A DNA stretch of 64,000 nucleotides from Sphingobacterium chuzhouense. GTDB lineage: Bacteria; Bacteroidota; Bacteroidia; Sphingobacteriales; Sphingobacteriaceae. Within the stretch, counting starts at the first letter, position 1, and each line of letters begins with the position of its first letter. The DNA is taken from the NCBI RefSeq assembly GCF_014692525.1, contig NZ_JACNYL010000002.1, forward strand, positions 744,001 through 808,000. Reading direction: 5' to 3'. The translations under genes and the position numbers were made by a program. Positions 17,301 through 25,400 of this stretch are shown piece by piece. Below the pieces are notes generated by a model. It was not told the DNA's origin and made no database searches. It was given only the letters and a program-made list of their open reading frames with translations.

Positions 17301-17775
17301 GGATGCCGTTTAATGCCATCGCCGCTTTATCGACTAGGTATTCATCTTTCAAGTACGGAATGAGTGCATCGATTGCTTCATTTTTCGAAGCTTGTCTCAT
17401 CAATTGTAATACAAAGCCCTTGTTGTCCTTGTCTTGCAATCTATCCAACGCTAATATCAAACCTTTAGAAAAGGCTTCACGTTGCGTTTCCATACCAGGC
17501 TGCATAACATAGAAGGAATAGGAATTAGCCGCATATTCCGTTGCTGCGTTATTTCCTCCTTGGGGTTTCAGTCCCGCGAGTAGATTTGCTACATCTTCTG
17601 CCGTGAAGTTTTGGAGTTCCTTCATGGCAGCTGTAAATTTATTTATTTCTTCAGCAGGTTGCTGCGCCAACACATCCGCAATTTTTGTTGCTGAAGTTCT
17701 GTTTGCTGGTTGTTGGGCATACGCCGCAACTTGTATAAGCAACAGTGCTGATAATGTATTAAATACTTTCTTCAT
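14380..17775 (-). CDS. Secreted HEAT-repeat protein with two DUF1080 (3-keto-disaccharide hydrolase) domains
   Basis: A large exported protein of 1131 residues. Signal peptide MKKVFNTLSALLLIQVAAYAQ. Residues about 40-710 form an alpha-helical solenoid of HEAT-like repeats, rich in 'A..AL..L' units (for example PLLTASDNNVKVAALKALPN). Two C-terminal DUF1080 domains follow, about 720-935 (GYLSIFNGTDLTGWKG ... HGSQVWYRDIYVK) and 940-1131 (MLFDGNDLDKW ... HGSEVFFRNIRVK). DUF1080 is a LamG-like fold now named 3-keto-disaccharide hydrolase. It cleaves glycosides whose C3 hydroxyl has been oxidised, a job done by Gfo/Idh/MocA oxidoreductases. Such a gene lies 19 nt upstream here. A periplasmic or surface role in 3-keto-glycoside breakdown is the best inference; the natural substrate is unknown. 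Confidence 0.88.
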   Translation of the reverse strand: MKKVFNTLSALLLIQVAAYAQQPANRTSATKIADVLAQQPAEEINKFTAAMKELQNFTAEDVANLLAGLKPQGGNNAATEYAANSYSFYVMQPGMETQREAFSKGLILALDRLQDKDNKGFVLQLMRQASKNEAIDALIPYLKDEYLVDKAAMALNGIRTPEAAQALSNALASSASEKTTIAIVGALGDLRSKSDEEAIIATLAQYTSENYQRNAYTALSKIAGTKSAPVFLAKLKEVNYQFDKTNIGGLTLDYANNLLDEGQQKQAISIANIIAKEAAKAEAPTLQVGALTLLTKANPTKTRKQLMKAALSNDPLYRAAALNLLAENGTDADTKKLIGTLRKSSPEVQESILNYLAMEGTEALVPDIKKSLGNLKYTRAKIAGLNTLSKLSSDGSTDYLILELPNADEATTQAIEALLLSSKDADVVEKINSAVAGADTKTQLALLKVLATRTNANSSKVVLPLLTASDNNVKVAALKALPNVVSPEDVDALVNVLANMSESDARYVQEALVIALNARSDKDAKINQLAVETSRNPSPTSAKLFPVFAGVGGKESLKTVQGFFKNNELKNSAILALANWSDPEALPVLVELSRSERVSEHFGAIFNGLVKHINASEHTNAQKTLLLKDAFELAENAGQKRTVLSSLQATGTYQALMFAAKYMDDKDLKGAATNTAINIATDSYNFIGTDVRNILNKAMENLTGSESSYLREAIIRHLTEMPAGEGYLSIFNGTDLTGWKGLVENPIKRAAMSSKELEQKQAAADKKMRDSWRAVKGELVFSGEGDNIATVKQYGDFEMLVDWKLDPNGKEPDAGVYLRGTPQVQIWDISRTNVGAQVGSGGLYNNKKHPSTPLKVVDNALGEWNTFKIRMMGEKVWVWLNGELVVDNVTLENYWDRNQSIFPVEQIELQAHGSQVWYRDIYVKELARKETYTLSEGEKKEGFEMLFDGNDLDKWTETPAYEVTPEGYIRANPDAKFGKNLYTKNEYGDFVYRFEFKLTPGANNGVGIRTPLEGDAAYAGTEIQILDNDAEIYKNLKEYQYHGSAYGIIPAKREGMKPIGEWNEQEIRVQGDKIKVTLNGVVILDGDLAEASKNGTLDGKKHAGLSKKSGHIGFLGHGSEVFFRNIRVKRL

Positions 17776-17794
17776 TTGTTCTCAAGAGGTTAAT

Positions 17795-19063
17795 TTAGAT
17801 AATCCAAGGACCACGCATAGGTTGATCAATTAATCTGTTCGCTGCTTCATCGTCCACAAATGCCTGCTTTTCAGAATCAAATTTCAGCGTCCGGTTTAAG
17901 CGCAGGGCTGCTAAACCCAAATTAACCAAGGTGGCTGAATAATAACCGTTTTGTTCATTCAATGCGAATTTCTGTCTTGTTCGGCAGGCTTCCACAAAAT
18001 CAGTCATCTGCGGAGCAGGATCTGGATATTGCGCTAATTTACGTTCCATATCGGGAATATCAGATATGAATCCTTTATACAATTTCCCTTTCGGTCCTTC
18101 AATATACGCCAATCCTTCTTCTGTACCAGCACCATCCAATACAATCTGACATCCATCAGCATAGGTGTAGGTAATTTTTCTCCAAGTTCCCACAGCATCC
18201 GAATGCTGTTGTGGTGCGTCTACTTCGATCTTTACAGGACTTTCTTCGTCTTTGCCTAGAAAATATTGGACGGGATCTAGGTAATGTTGTCCCATATCGC
18301 CCAGTCCACCACCGTCATAATCCCAGTATCCCCGGAATGTTGTATGTACGCGGTGTGTGCTATAGGGTTTGTGTGGAGCTGGTCCTAACCACATTTCATA
18401 ATCCAATTCTTTAGGAGGTTGCTCTACAGGTAGATTCTCCCTTCCTACCCAATAAAACTTCCAGTCAAATCCTGTGTGCTTACTAATCGTCACCTTTAGC
18501 GGCCAACCTAACATACCGGTGTCAACTAATTTTTTGATTTTTTTGACGGGCACATTCATCCCATAAAAGTTAGCATCAAAGCGGAACCAGGTGTTTAACC
18601 TAAAGATATTCCCATGTTGGGCTACTGCCTCTTTTACTTTTTTGCCTTCCCCAATCGTTCGTGTCATGGGTTTTTCACACCAGATATCTTTACCAGAGCG
18701 GGCAGCTTCTACGGCCATGATACCATGCCAATGTGGCGGTGTCGCGATATGTACAATATCTACTTCGGGGTTTTGGATTAACTCCCGGAAATCGTGATGT
18801 TCTGTCACCCCGCCACCGAGCGCCTTTTGCGCTAATGCTAGGTGTCTAGTGTCCACATCACAAATGGCTACTGTTTTTGTACCGGCATATTTGAAATGCC
18901 CTCTTCCCATGGATCCTACACCGATTACCCCTTTAGTTAAATGGTCACTGGGCGCCAAAAAACCTTTACCTCCGAGCACATGTCTGGGCACAATGGTAAA
19001 AGCTGCCGCACCAATCAACGTCTTCTTCAGAAAATTACGTCTTGATGTGTTGTTTTCACTCAT
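17795..19063 (-). CDS. Gfo/Idh/MocA family oxidoreductase with Tat signal
   Basis: A 422-residue NAD(P)-dependent sugar oxidoreductase exported by the Tat pathway: NTSRRNFLKKTLIGAAAFTIV at the N-terminus. The Rossmann motif is VIGVGSMGRGH at about 45-55, then AICDVDTRH, HIATPPHWHG, and the family hallmark CEKPMTRT near 134. The C-terminal half carries the GFO/IDH substrate domain (RGYWDYDGGGLGDMGQHYLD). Tat export implies folding with cofactor before secretion. It probably oxidises a sugar at C3, providing the substrate for the DUF1080 protein encoded just downstream. The gene is divergent from a ROK regulator. Start ATG at 19063. Confidence 0.92.
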   Translation of the reverse strand: MSENNTSRRNFLKKTLIGAAAFTIVPRHVLGGKGFLAPSDHLTKGVIGVGSMGRGHFKYAGTKTVAICDVDTRHLALAQKALGGGVTEHHDFRELIQNPEVDIVHIATPPHWHGIMAVEAARSGKDIWCEKPMTRTIGEGKKVKEAVAQHGNIFRLNTWFRFDANFYGMNVPVKKIKKLVDTGMLGWPLKVTISKHTGFDWKFYWVGRENLPVEQPPKELDYEMWLGPAPHKPYSTHRVHTTFRGYWDYDGGGLGDMGQHYLDPVQYFLGKDEESPVKIEVDAPQQHSDAVGTWRKITYTYADGCQIVLDGAGTEEGLAYIEGPKGKLYKGFISDIPDMERKLAQYPDPAPQMTDFVEACRTRQKFALNEQNGYYSATLVNLGLAALRLNRTLKFDSEKQAFVDDEAANRLIDQPMRGPWII

Positions 19064-19327
19064 GCTTGTTTATTGATTAAATTAGGTTTCAAATATTCTT
19101 TATGATTTGAGATTCTACTGCTATATTTTGAATTTCATTACTTCGATATCAACGACAACTCCTTTACCCTCCCAACCTATTTCTTAAGCCAAATTATACT
19201 ATTTTTTCCACTAAAACAAAAACATAAATTATTTTTTTCAAAAAAGTTACCTGATTAATATAAAATTTAAAAATAAAAATTATCTTTATTAAAAATTTCA
19301 AAGAATAACAGCTTTTAATTATATCAA

Positions 19328-20587
19328 ATGCCACTAGCCGACCCTATACTTGGTACTATTGATCAAGACATTGTTGACATGGGGAATGTTGACCGGAAAA
19401 AATATACTCAAAAAATTAATTTGATAAAACAGTTATACGAAAATGGCCCGTCCTCCATACTAGAACTATTTACGAAACTTGGTATAAGCCATCCCACGTG
19501 CCAAACTCTGGTGGCGGAGCTTACCGATCTTGGTCTGATAGAAAAAAAAGGGAAAGGTGTATCTGTCGGCGGAAGAAAACCGGATCTCTATGGATTGAAG
19601 GATGGTTCTTACTATGTCGTGAGCATAGACATGGAGCGGTTCCATGTGCGGGCAGCCATTTTTGACAACAACAACAATAATGTTAGCGGCATTAGACAAC
19701 TACCGCTTTCCATTTCTAAAGATATATCCGTCCTAAATACGATTCGAGACTTTATTGACGCACTGATCCAGGATTCGGACATTGATACCAGCAAAATACT
19801 TGGTATCGGAATGAGTATGCCTGGCTTGATCAGTAGTGAGGAATACATCAATTACACCTATCTTTCGGAAGGAAATTTTAACTTGAAAGAGAATCTCGAA
19901 CAGATGTTTCCCTATCCGGTATTTATTGAAAATGACGTCAAATCGGCTACCATTGCCGAATCTCGTCACGGATTGGCCAAAGACCGAAAAGACGCACTGG
20001 TCGTCTTATTGGATTGGGGAATTGGCTTGGGCATTATCATGGATGGAAAAGTTAGAAAGGGAGCCAAAGGATTTTCCGGTGAGATCGGCCACATGCCTTT
20101 TGTAGATGACGGCGCCTTGTGCTACTGCGGCAAGCGAGGCTGTCTGGAGACTGTAGCTTCCGGAATTGCCCTTGCCAGAATGGTAAAAGAAGGCATCAAG
20201 TCGGGACAGCACTCTCTACTAAACCGCTTATCTGGACAAGAAATCAATGAAATAGAGCCGCATATCGTTATCGAAGCCGCTAATCAGGGCGACCAATTTG
20301 CGATAAGCATGTTGTCCAAACTAGGAAACAGCTTGGGTAAAGGTATTGCCACCCTGATACAACTGTTCAATCCCGAAGTAATTATACTTGGCGGGAAAAT
20401 TGCAGAGGCCAAGCAGTACATTACCATTCCCATTATCCAATCGATCAACACGTATAGCATGGCGAAGATTCGAGAAGACACGAAAGTCACGCTTTCGGAA
20501 CTACGGCGCGATGCAAGTTTAATGGGAAATATCAGCATTGTCATCGACAGCATACTGGAATCACAGATAAGGAAAGCAAATATCTAA
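19328..20587 (+). CDS. ROK family transcriptional regulator
   Basis: A 419-residue NagC/Mlc-type regulator. The N-terminal winged HTH is at about 25-85 (KINLIKQLYENGPSSILELF, then THE helix GISHPTCQTLVAELTDLGLI). The ROK sugar-kinase-like domain contains VVSIDMERFHVRAAIF, GIGMSMPGLI, FIENDVKSATIAESRHG and DWGIGLGII. The zinc-binding loop GEIGHMPF...CYCGKRGCLE has the His and three Cys of the family (GHxx...CxCGxxGC). Such proteins sense sugars or sugar phosphates. It is divergent from the Gfo/Idh-DUF1080 operon across a 264-nt AT-rich gap, so it probably controls that operon. Its stop overlaps the glpR stop by 3 nt. Confidence 0.92.
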   Translation: MPLADPILGTIDQDIVDMGNVDRKKYTQKINLIKQLYENGPSSILELFTKLGISHPTCQTLVAELTDLGLIEKKGKGVSVGGRKPDLYGLKDGSYYVVSIDMERFHVRAAIFDNNNNNVSGIRQLPLSISKDISVLNTIRDFIDALIQDSDIDTSKILGIGMSMPGLISSEEYINYTYLSEGNFNLKENLEQMFPYPVFIENDVKSATIAESRHGLAKDRKDALVVLLDWGIGLGIIMDGKVRKGAKGFSGEIGHMPFVDDGALCYCGKRGCLETVASGIALARMVKEGIKSGQHSLLNRLSGQEINEIEPHIVIEAANQGDQFAISMLSKLGNSLGKGIATLIQLFNPEVIILGGKIAEAKQYITIPIIQSINTYSMAKIREDTKVTLSELRRDASLMGNISIVIDSILESQIRKANI

Positions 20588-21354
20588 GTTTGTCCTCCAC
20601 ATGTTTTATATTCAATCCCTAGATTGTCACACAATTGTTGGTATTTGGTGGGTATACTATCGCTGATAATCATATCTACTTTGGAAAGCGAAGAAATCTT
20701 GCCCAAACTCTTTCTATCAAATTTAGAAGCGTCTGCCAAAACAATGACCTTATGGGCAGATTCCATCATCCTACGATTCAAAAGGGCTTCTTGCGCATTT
20801 GTTGTGGTAATTCCAAATTCTGCATCAATACCGTCGACACCAAGGAATAACTTAGAGCAAAAAAAGTCACCTAATAAATCTTCCGCATAACGTCCGGTAA
20901 TAGACGAGGATGTCTTTCTTACGGGTCCACCCAATTGAATGATATCTACACTTTCATGCTTAATGAGTTCCATCGTTACGTTAATAGCGGAGGTGATGAC
21001 CGTTAGCCGCTCTTGCGGCACGATCTCCATAGCAAAATATTGCATCGTTGTACCAGAAGCGATAATAATGGAATCGTTCGGTTCCACCAATTTAGCCGCC
21101 GCTAATCCTATACATTTCTTAGCATCTGAATGTAAAAGCGCCTTTTCATTTATAGAACGGTCTTTTTGATACGGGTTCACATTGGTTGCCCCGCCGTGGG
21201 TGCGAAACACCATGCCTTCATCTTCTAAAAATTGTAAATCTTTACGGATAGTAACAGAAGAGACTTTCAGTTCTTCACATAGATCAACTACAGAAACATG
21301 GCCATTTTTTTCAATCTGTTTAATTATAAATTGATGGCGTTCAACGTTATTCAT
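20584..21354 (-). CDS. glpR: DeoR/GlpR family transcriptional regulator
   Basis: A 256-residue DeoR-type repressor. HTH at about 4-58: RHQFIIKQIEKNGHVSVVDL, CEELKVSSVTIRKDLQFLEDEG and RTHGGA, the canonical signature. The C-terminal DeoRC sensor domain contains IIIASGTTMQYFA, ITSAINVTMELI, IQLGGPVRKTSSSITG and KLFLGVDGIDAEFGITT, with VLADASKFDRKSLGKI near the end. This domain binds sugar or glycerol phosphates. It is divergent from glpD with 125 nt between the starts, so it is the likely glycerol-3-phosphate-responsive repressor; the symbol is inferred from context. The ATG at 21354 (MNNVERH) is used instead of the longer frame to 21387. Confidence 0.9.
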   Translation of the reverse strand: MNNVERHQFIIKQIEKNGHVSVVDLCEELKVSSVTIRKDLQFLEDEGMVFRTHGGATNVNPYQKDRSINEKALLHSDAKKCIGLAAAKLVEPNDSIIIASGTTMQYFAMEIVPQERLTVITSAINVTMELIKHESVDIIQLGGPVRKTSSSITGRYAEDLLGDFFCSKLFLGVDGIDAEFGITTTNAQEALLNRRMMESAHKVIVLADASKFDRKSLGKISSLSKVDMIISDSIPTKYQQLCDNLGIEYKTCGGQT

Positions 21355-21414
21355 AGCTCCAAGATACGCATTCCATCCGAATCGCAAATCAAAATATTAA
21401 AAAAATTTCAAAAA

Positions 21415-21471
21415 GTTTCGTTTGTTTACGTTTTTTACTAATTTTACAACACAGAAAGATATCAACGAAAC
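21415..21471. promoter_or_regulatory. Candidate GlpR operator/promoter region of glpD
   Basis: Between glpR and glpD the octamer GTTTCGTT (21415-21422) recurs as its inverse AACGAAAC (21464-21471), followed by a further CGAA. Repeats of TTTCGTTT type are common DeoR-family sites. They flank a possible -7 box TAATTTTA at 21439-21446. Binding is inferred, not shown. Confidence 0.45.
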
Positions 21472-21479
21472 GAACCAAA

Positions 21480-23084
21480 ATGATTTTCACACGAACCGAA
21501 GCTATAAAAAAAGTAAAAAACGATAGCGCATGGGATATTGCCATCATTGGTGGTGGAGCAACCGGGTTGGGCATTGCAGTAGATGCTGCTGCTCGAGGTT
21601 ACAAAACGCTTTTAATAGAAAAGTATGACTTTGCTAAAGGTACGTCAAGCAAGAGCACTAAATTAGTGCACGGAGGTGTACGTTATCTAGCCAATGGCGA
21701 TGTTAAACTGGTGTATTCGGCACTCAAAGAGCGTGGTCTGATTTTCCAGAACGCACCTCACGTTTCTTTTGTACAAAGCTTTGTTATCCCGTCTTATAGC
21801 GTATTCAGCAAATTAAAATTCCTGATCGGCCTTAAACTGTACGATTGGATGGCCGGCAGCCTACGTATTGGTAAATCCTCCCTGTTAAGTAAAAAGGAAG
21901 TAGTAGAAAAGCTCCCTAAAGTAAAAACCGGTGGGTTGCGCGGTGGTATACAATATTTTGATGGGCAATTTGATGACGCGCGCTTGGCGATAAACCTCGC
22001 GCAAACAGCCACGGAATACGGCGCCGTCACACTCAATTATGCGGAGGCAACAGCCATTCGGAAAGACGGCAACGGAACAGTAAATGGGCTTTCTTTTGTG
22101 GACAAGGAAAGCGGGACAATATATGACGTGCAGGCTAAGGCGGTCATCAACGCCACGGGAATTTTTGTAGACGATATCCTCAAACTGGATACACCTACAC
22201 ATAAAAACTTAGTACGCCCTAGCCAAGGCGCGCATATTGTTATTGATCAAAAGTTTTTGGGCAATCAGGATGCCCTTATGATACCGGAAACAAGCGATGG
22301 ACGCGTTCTTTTCGGTGTCCCATGGCATGGAAAAGTTTTATTGGGCACAACAGATACCCCGCTAAACGAGCATCAAATTGAACCCCGGCCGCTGGAAGAA
22401 GAAATTGAATTTATCCTTACTACGGCAGACGAATATTTGGAAAATGCCCCTACCCGTGCAGATATACGCAGTGTATTTGCTGGCTTACGACCGCTTGCTG
22501 CACCTACAAACGGCGATAGCAACAGTACGAAAGAAATTTCCAGAGATCATAAGCTGATCAAAAGCGATTCGGGGCTTATCACCATCACCGGGGGTAAATG
22601 GACAACGTATCGGAAAATGGGAGAAGAAACTGTTGATTTAGCAATTAAAACGGGAAATCTTCCGGAAAGCCCTTGTAAGACCGATCATCTTCCACTACAT
22701 GGATATACGAAAGACAAACATCCGGGACACTGGCAAGTGTACGGCTCCGATATGCTGGCTATTCAAAAATTGATGGACAATAACCCGTCCCTTGCCGAAA
22801 AAATCCATAAGGATCATGATTTTACAGTGGCTGAGGTTATTTGGGCCTGTAAAAATGAAATGATCGTGAAAGTGGAAGATTTTCTTGCCAGACGGATTCG
22901 ATTGTTACTATTGGATGCCCAGGCTTCCTTAGAAGCTGCTCCGTTGGTCGCTAAAATCATGGCAGAACAATTAGATAAAGACGAAGAATGGATAAATAGA
23001 GAGCTCGCAGATTATGAACTCTTAGTAAAAAATTATACATTGTGTCCCGAAATAAGCAACCATAGCAATCCCACGTTGGGATAA
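21480..23084 (+). CDS. glpD: FAD-dependent glycerol-3-phosphate dehydrogenase
   Basis: A 534-residue GlpD/GlpA-type flavoenzyme that oxidises sn-glycerol-3-phosphate to DHAP and feeds electrons to quinone at the inner face of the membrane. FAD-binding motif IIGGGATGLGIAVDAAARG at about 21-39, then the GlpD signature KGTSSKSTKLVHGGVRYL. Further family segments are GVRYLANGDVKLV, GVPWHGKVLLGTTDTPL, SVFAGLRPLAAP and ITGGKWTTYRKMGEE. The C-terminal domain ends with the TVAEVIWACKNEMIVKVEDF helical region. First gene of the glpD-glpK-glpF-GDPD-glpT cluster; glpK begins 21 nt downstream. Confidence 0.95.
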   Translation: MIFTRTEAIKKVKNDSAWDIAIIGGGATGLGIAVDAAARGYKTLLIEKYDFAKGTSSKSTKLVHGGVRYLANGDVKLVYSALKERGLIFQNAPHVSFVQSFVIPSYSVFSKLKFLIGLKLYDWMAGSLRIGKSSLLSKKEVVEKLPKVKTGGLRGGIQYFDGQFDDARLAINLAQTATEYGAVTLNYAEATAIRKDGNGTVNGLSFVDKESGTIYDVQAKAVINATGIFVDDILKLDTPTHKNLVRPSQGAHIVIDQKFLGNQDALMIPETSDGRVLFGVPWHGKVLLGTTDTPLNEHQIEPRPLEEEIEFILTTADEYLENAPTRADIRSVFAGLRPLAAPTNGDSNSTKEISRDHKLIKSDSGLITITGGKWTTYRKMGEETVDLAIKTGNLPESPCKTDHLPLHGYTKDKHPGHWQVYGSDMLAIQKLMDNNPSLAEKIHKDHDFTVAEVIWACKNEMIVKVEDFLARRIRLLLLDAQASLEAAPLVAKIMAEQLDKDEEWINRELADYELLVKNYTLCPEISNHSNPTLG

Positions 23085-23105
23085 AGCCTTAAACATGTTA
23101 TTCGA

Positions 23106-24602
23106 ATGAAGAAAGAATTTATTTTAGCGCTAGACCAAGGTACGACAAGTTCCAGGGCGATCCTTTTCAATAAGAAAGGTGAAATTGAAAACATTGCCCA
23201 AAAGGAGTTTACACAGATATTTCCACAGTCGGGTTGGGTTGAACACGATGCGCAGGAAATATGGTCATCACAGCTTAGTGTATTAACGGAAGTTATTGCG
23301 AAAGCAAAAATAAAATTGGAGTCCATCAAAGCCATAGGTATTACGAATCAACGTGAGACCACGGTTGTTTGGAACCGAAAAACAGGTGAACCTATACACA
23401 ACGCTATTGTTTGGCAAGATAGACGTACCGCCGCTTACTGCCAATCTATTGTGGAAAAGGGATTGGCTAAAACTATACAAGAGAAAACCGGTCTCTTAAT
23501 CGATGCTTATTTTTCGGCGTCCAAAATCAACTGGATTCTTGCGCATGTTAAAGGAGCTCGTAAATTAGCCGAAAAGGGTGAATTGGCTTTTGGCACAATA
23601 GATTCCTGGCTCGTCTATAACCTAACCGATGGAGGGAAGCACATTACAGATGTCACCAATGCATCGCGTACGCTGCTCTTCAACATCCATACGTTAGCGT
23701 GGGACGAGGAGCTTTTAGATATCTTTGACATTCCTGCATCCATGTTGCCCACCGTATGTGATAGTTCTGAAGTATATGGAGAAACAAGTACAACTTTAGG
23801 TGCCCGGCCGATTCCTATTGCCGGTATCGCTGGCGATCAACAAGCAGCTTTGTTTGGCCAATTGTGCACGCAAAAAGGCATGGCAAAAAACACATACGGA
23901 ACGGGCTGCTTCTTGCTGATGAATATCGGTAAAAAACCGGTTATTTCCACGCATAAACTTGTAACAACGATCGCGTGGAAAATTGGTAAAGAAGTCAACT
24001 ATGCATTAGAGGGAAGTATTTTCATCGGAGGAGCTGTTGTTCAATGGCTACGCGATGAATTGGGTATCATCAAAAAAGCAAGTGAAGTCGAGCAACTGGC
24101 CATGAGCGTAGAGAGTACAGATGGCGTATACTTAGTTCCCGCGTTTTCAGGCTTAGGTGCGCCTCATTGGAATCCCGATGCAAGAGGAACACTTCTTGGA
24201 TTATCTCGTGGTTCAAATGATGCCCATATTGCACGAGCTGCATTGGAAAGCATTGCTTATCAAACCTACGATATACTGAAAGCGATGGAATTGGATTCTA
24301 AATCGAAAATCCGTGAACTTCGGGTAGATGGCGGTGCCACACAAAACAGTTTCCTCATGCAGTTTCAAGCCGACATTTTAAAAACAAATGTCATTCGTCC
24401 GGCCATCACAGAAACAACCGCCATGGGAGCAGCATTTCTGGCAGGGTTAGCGGTTGGTTTCTGGAAAGATATAGACCAATTGCAATCGTTATGGCAAGAG
24501 GAGAGGACATTTGTCGCCGATACGAAAAAGAAATATCAACCGCTACTTCAAGAGTGGAAAAGAGCTACAGATACCGTAAAATTCTGGGCAGACTATAAAT
24601 AA
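23106..24602 (+). CDS. glpK: Glycerol kinase
   Basis: A 498-residue FGGY kinase, full length for GlpK, converting glycerol plus ATP to glycerol-3-phosphate. Motifs: [14 protein letters not shown] at the N-terminus, [27 protein letters not shown], the FGGY signature region ([15 protein letters not shown]), [33 protein letters not shown] and [20 protein letters not shown]. Cytoplasmic. It lies between glpD and glpF in the same direction, so uptake, phosphorylation and oxidation are encoded together. Confidence 0.97.
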   Translation: MKKEFILALDQGTTSSRAILFNKKGEIENIAQKEFTQIFPQSGWVEHDAQEIWSSQLSVLTEVIAKAKIKLESIKAIGITNQRETTVVWNRKTGEPIHNAIVWQDRRTAAYCQSIVEKGLAKTIQEKTGLLIDAYFSASKINWILAHVKGARKLAEKGELAFGTIDSWLVYNLTDGGKHITDVTNASRTLLFNIHTLAWDEELLDIFDIPASMLPTVCDSSEVYGETSTTLGARPIPIAGIAGDQQAALFGQLCTQKGMAKNTYGTGCFLLMNIGKKPVISTHKLVTTIAWKIGKEVNYALEGSIFIGGAVVQWLRDELGIIKKASEVEQLAMSVESTDGVYLVPAFSGLGAPHWNPDARGTLLGLSRGSNDAHIARAALESIAYQTYDILKAMELDSKSKIRELRVDGGATQNSFLMQFQADILKTNVIRPAITETTAMGAAFLAGLAVGFWKDIDQLQSLWQEERTFVADTKKKYQPLLQEWKRATDTVKFWADYK

Positions 24603-24626
24603 GACATTGATTTTAATCTCATAATT

Positions 24627-25361
24627 ATGACACCTTTTTTGGCAGAGTTGATTGGTACAGCATCCATGATTTTATTGGGTGGAGGCGTTGTAGCTAATGT
24701 CGTGTTGAAAGACACAAAAGGCAATAACAGCGGATGGATAGTTATCACAACAGCTTGGGCAATGGCCGTATTTGTAGGAGTGACTATTGCAGGCCCTTAT
24801 AGTGGCGCACACCTGAATTGGGCAGTTACCATCGCAAACCTTGCCCTCGGCAAACTGGATTTAATGACTTCTTTATCTTATATGGCGGCACAGCTCCTCG
24901 GAGCGATGATGGGTGCTTTTGTCGTATGGGTAGTGTATAAAGACCATTTCTCCCAAACAGACGATGCAGGGGCAAAGCAGGCGGTATTCTGTACCGCCCC
25001 GGCAATCCGAAACCTGCCCATCAACCTTATCAGTGAAATTGTAGGTACGTTCGTTCTTATATTTACGATTTTGCATTTCACGGATGCATCGCTCGGAGGA
25101 GCAGATGAAAGCACTCCTATCGGTTTAGGCTCCATAGGTGCTATCCCAGTTGCTTTTCTAGTATGGGTTATTGGTCTTTCGTTAGGTGGCACTACGGGCT
25201 ACGCGATAAATCCAGCCCGCGATTTGGGTCCACGTATCATGCATGCTATGCTACCTATCCGAAACAAAGCATCTTTTGATGCCCCGTACGCTTGGGTGCC
25301 CATCGTTGGTCCTATTATAGGTGCGCTGATAGCCTCCACCATGTATGTTGCTATCTATTAA
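24627..25361 (+). CDS. glpF: Glycerol uptake facilitator (MIP channel) with altered first NPA motif
   Basis: A 244-residue aquaglyceroporin with six transmembrane helices. The second pore loop has the intact motif GYAINPARDLGPR, whose Asp after Ala-Arg marks a glycerol facilitator. The first loop reads SGAHLNWAVTIA, with Asn-Trp-Ala in place of Asn-Pro-Ala. The codons at this point are AAT TGG GCA. The rest of the loop is well conserved, so the change is a single substitution, not a frameshift. It lies 24 nt after glpK. Despite the unusual motif the position and overall match make this glpF with good confidence. Confidence 0.92.
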   Translation: MTPFLAELIGTASMILLGGGVVANVVLKDTKGNNSGWIVITTAWAMAVFVGVTIAGPYSGAHLNWAVTIANLALGKLDLMTSLSYMAAQLLGAMMGAFVVWVVYKDHFSQTDDAGAKQAVFCTAPAIRNLPINLISEIVGTFVLIFTILHFTDASLGGADESTPIGLGSIGAIPVAFLVWVIGLSLGGTTGYAINPARDLGPRIMHAMLPIRNKASFDAPYAWVPIVGPIIGALIASTMYVAIY

Positions 25362-25400
25362 TATGCAACATACCTATATCCATCTTAAGATTTCTCAGAA

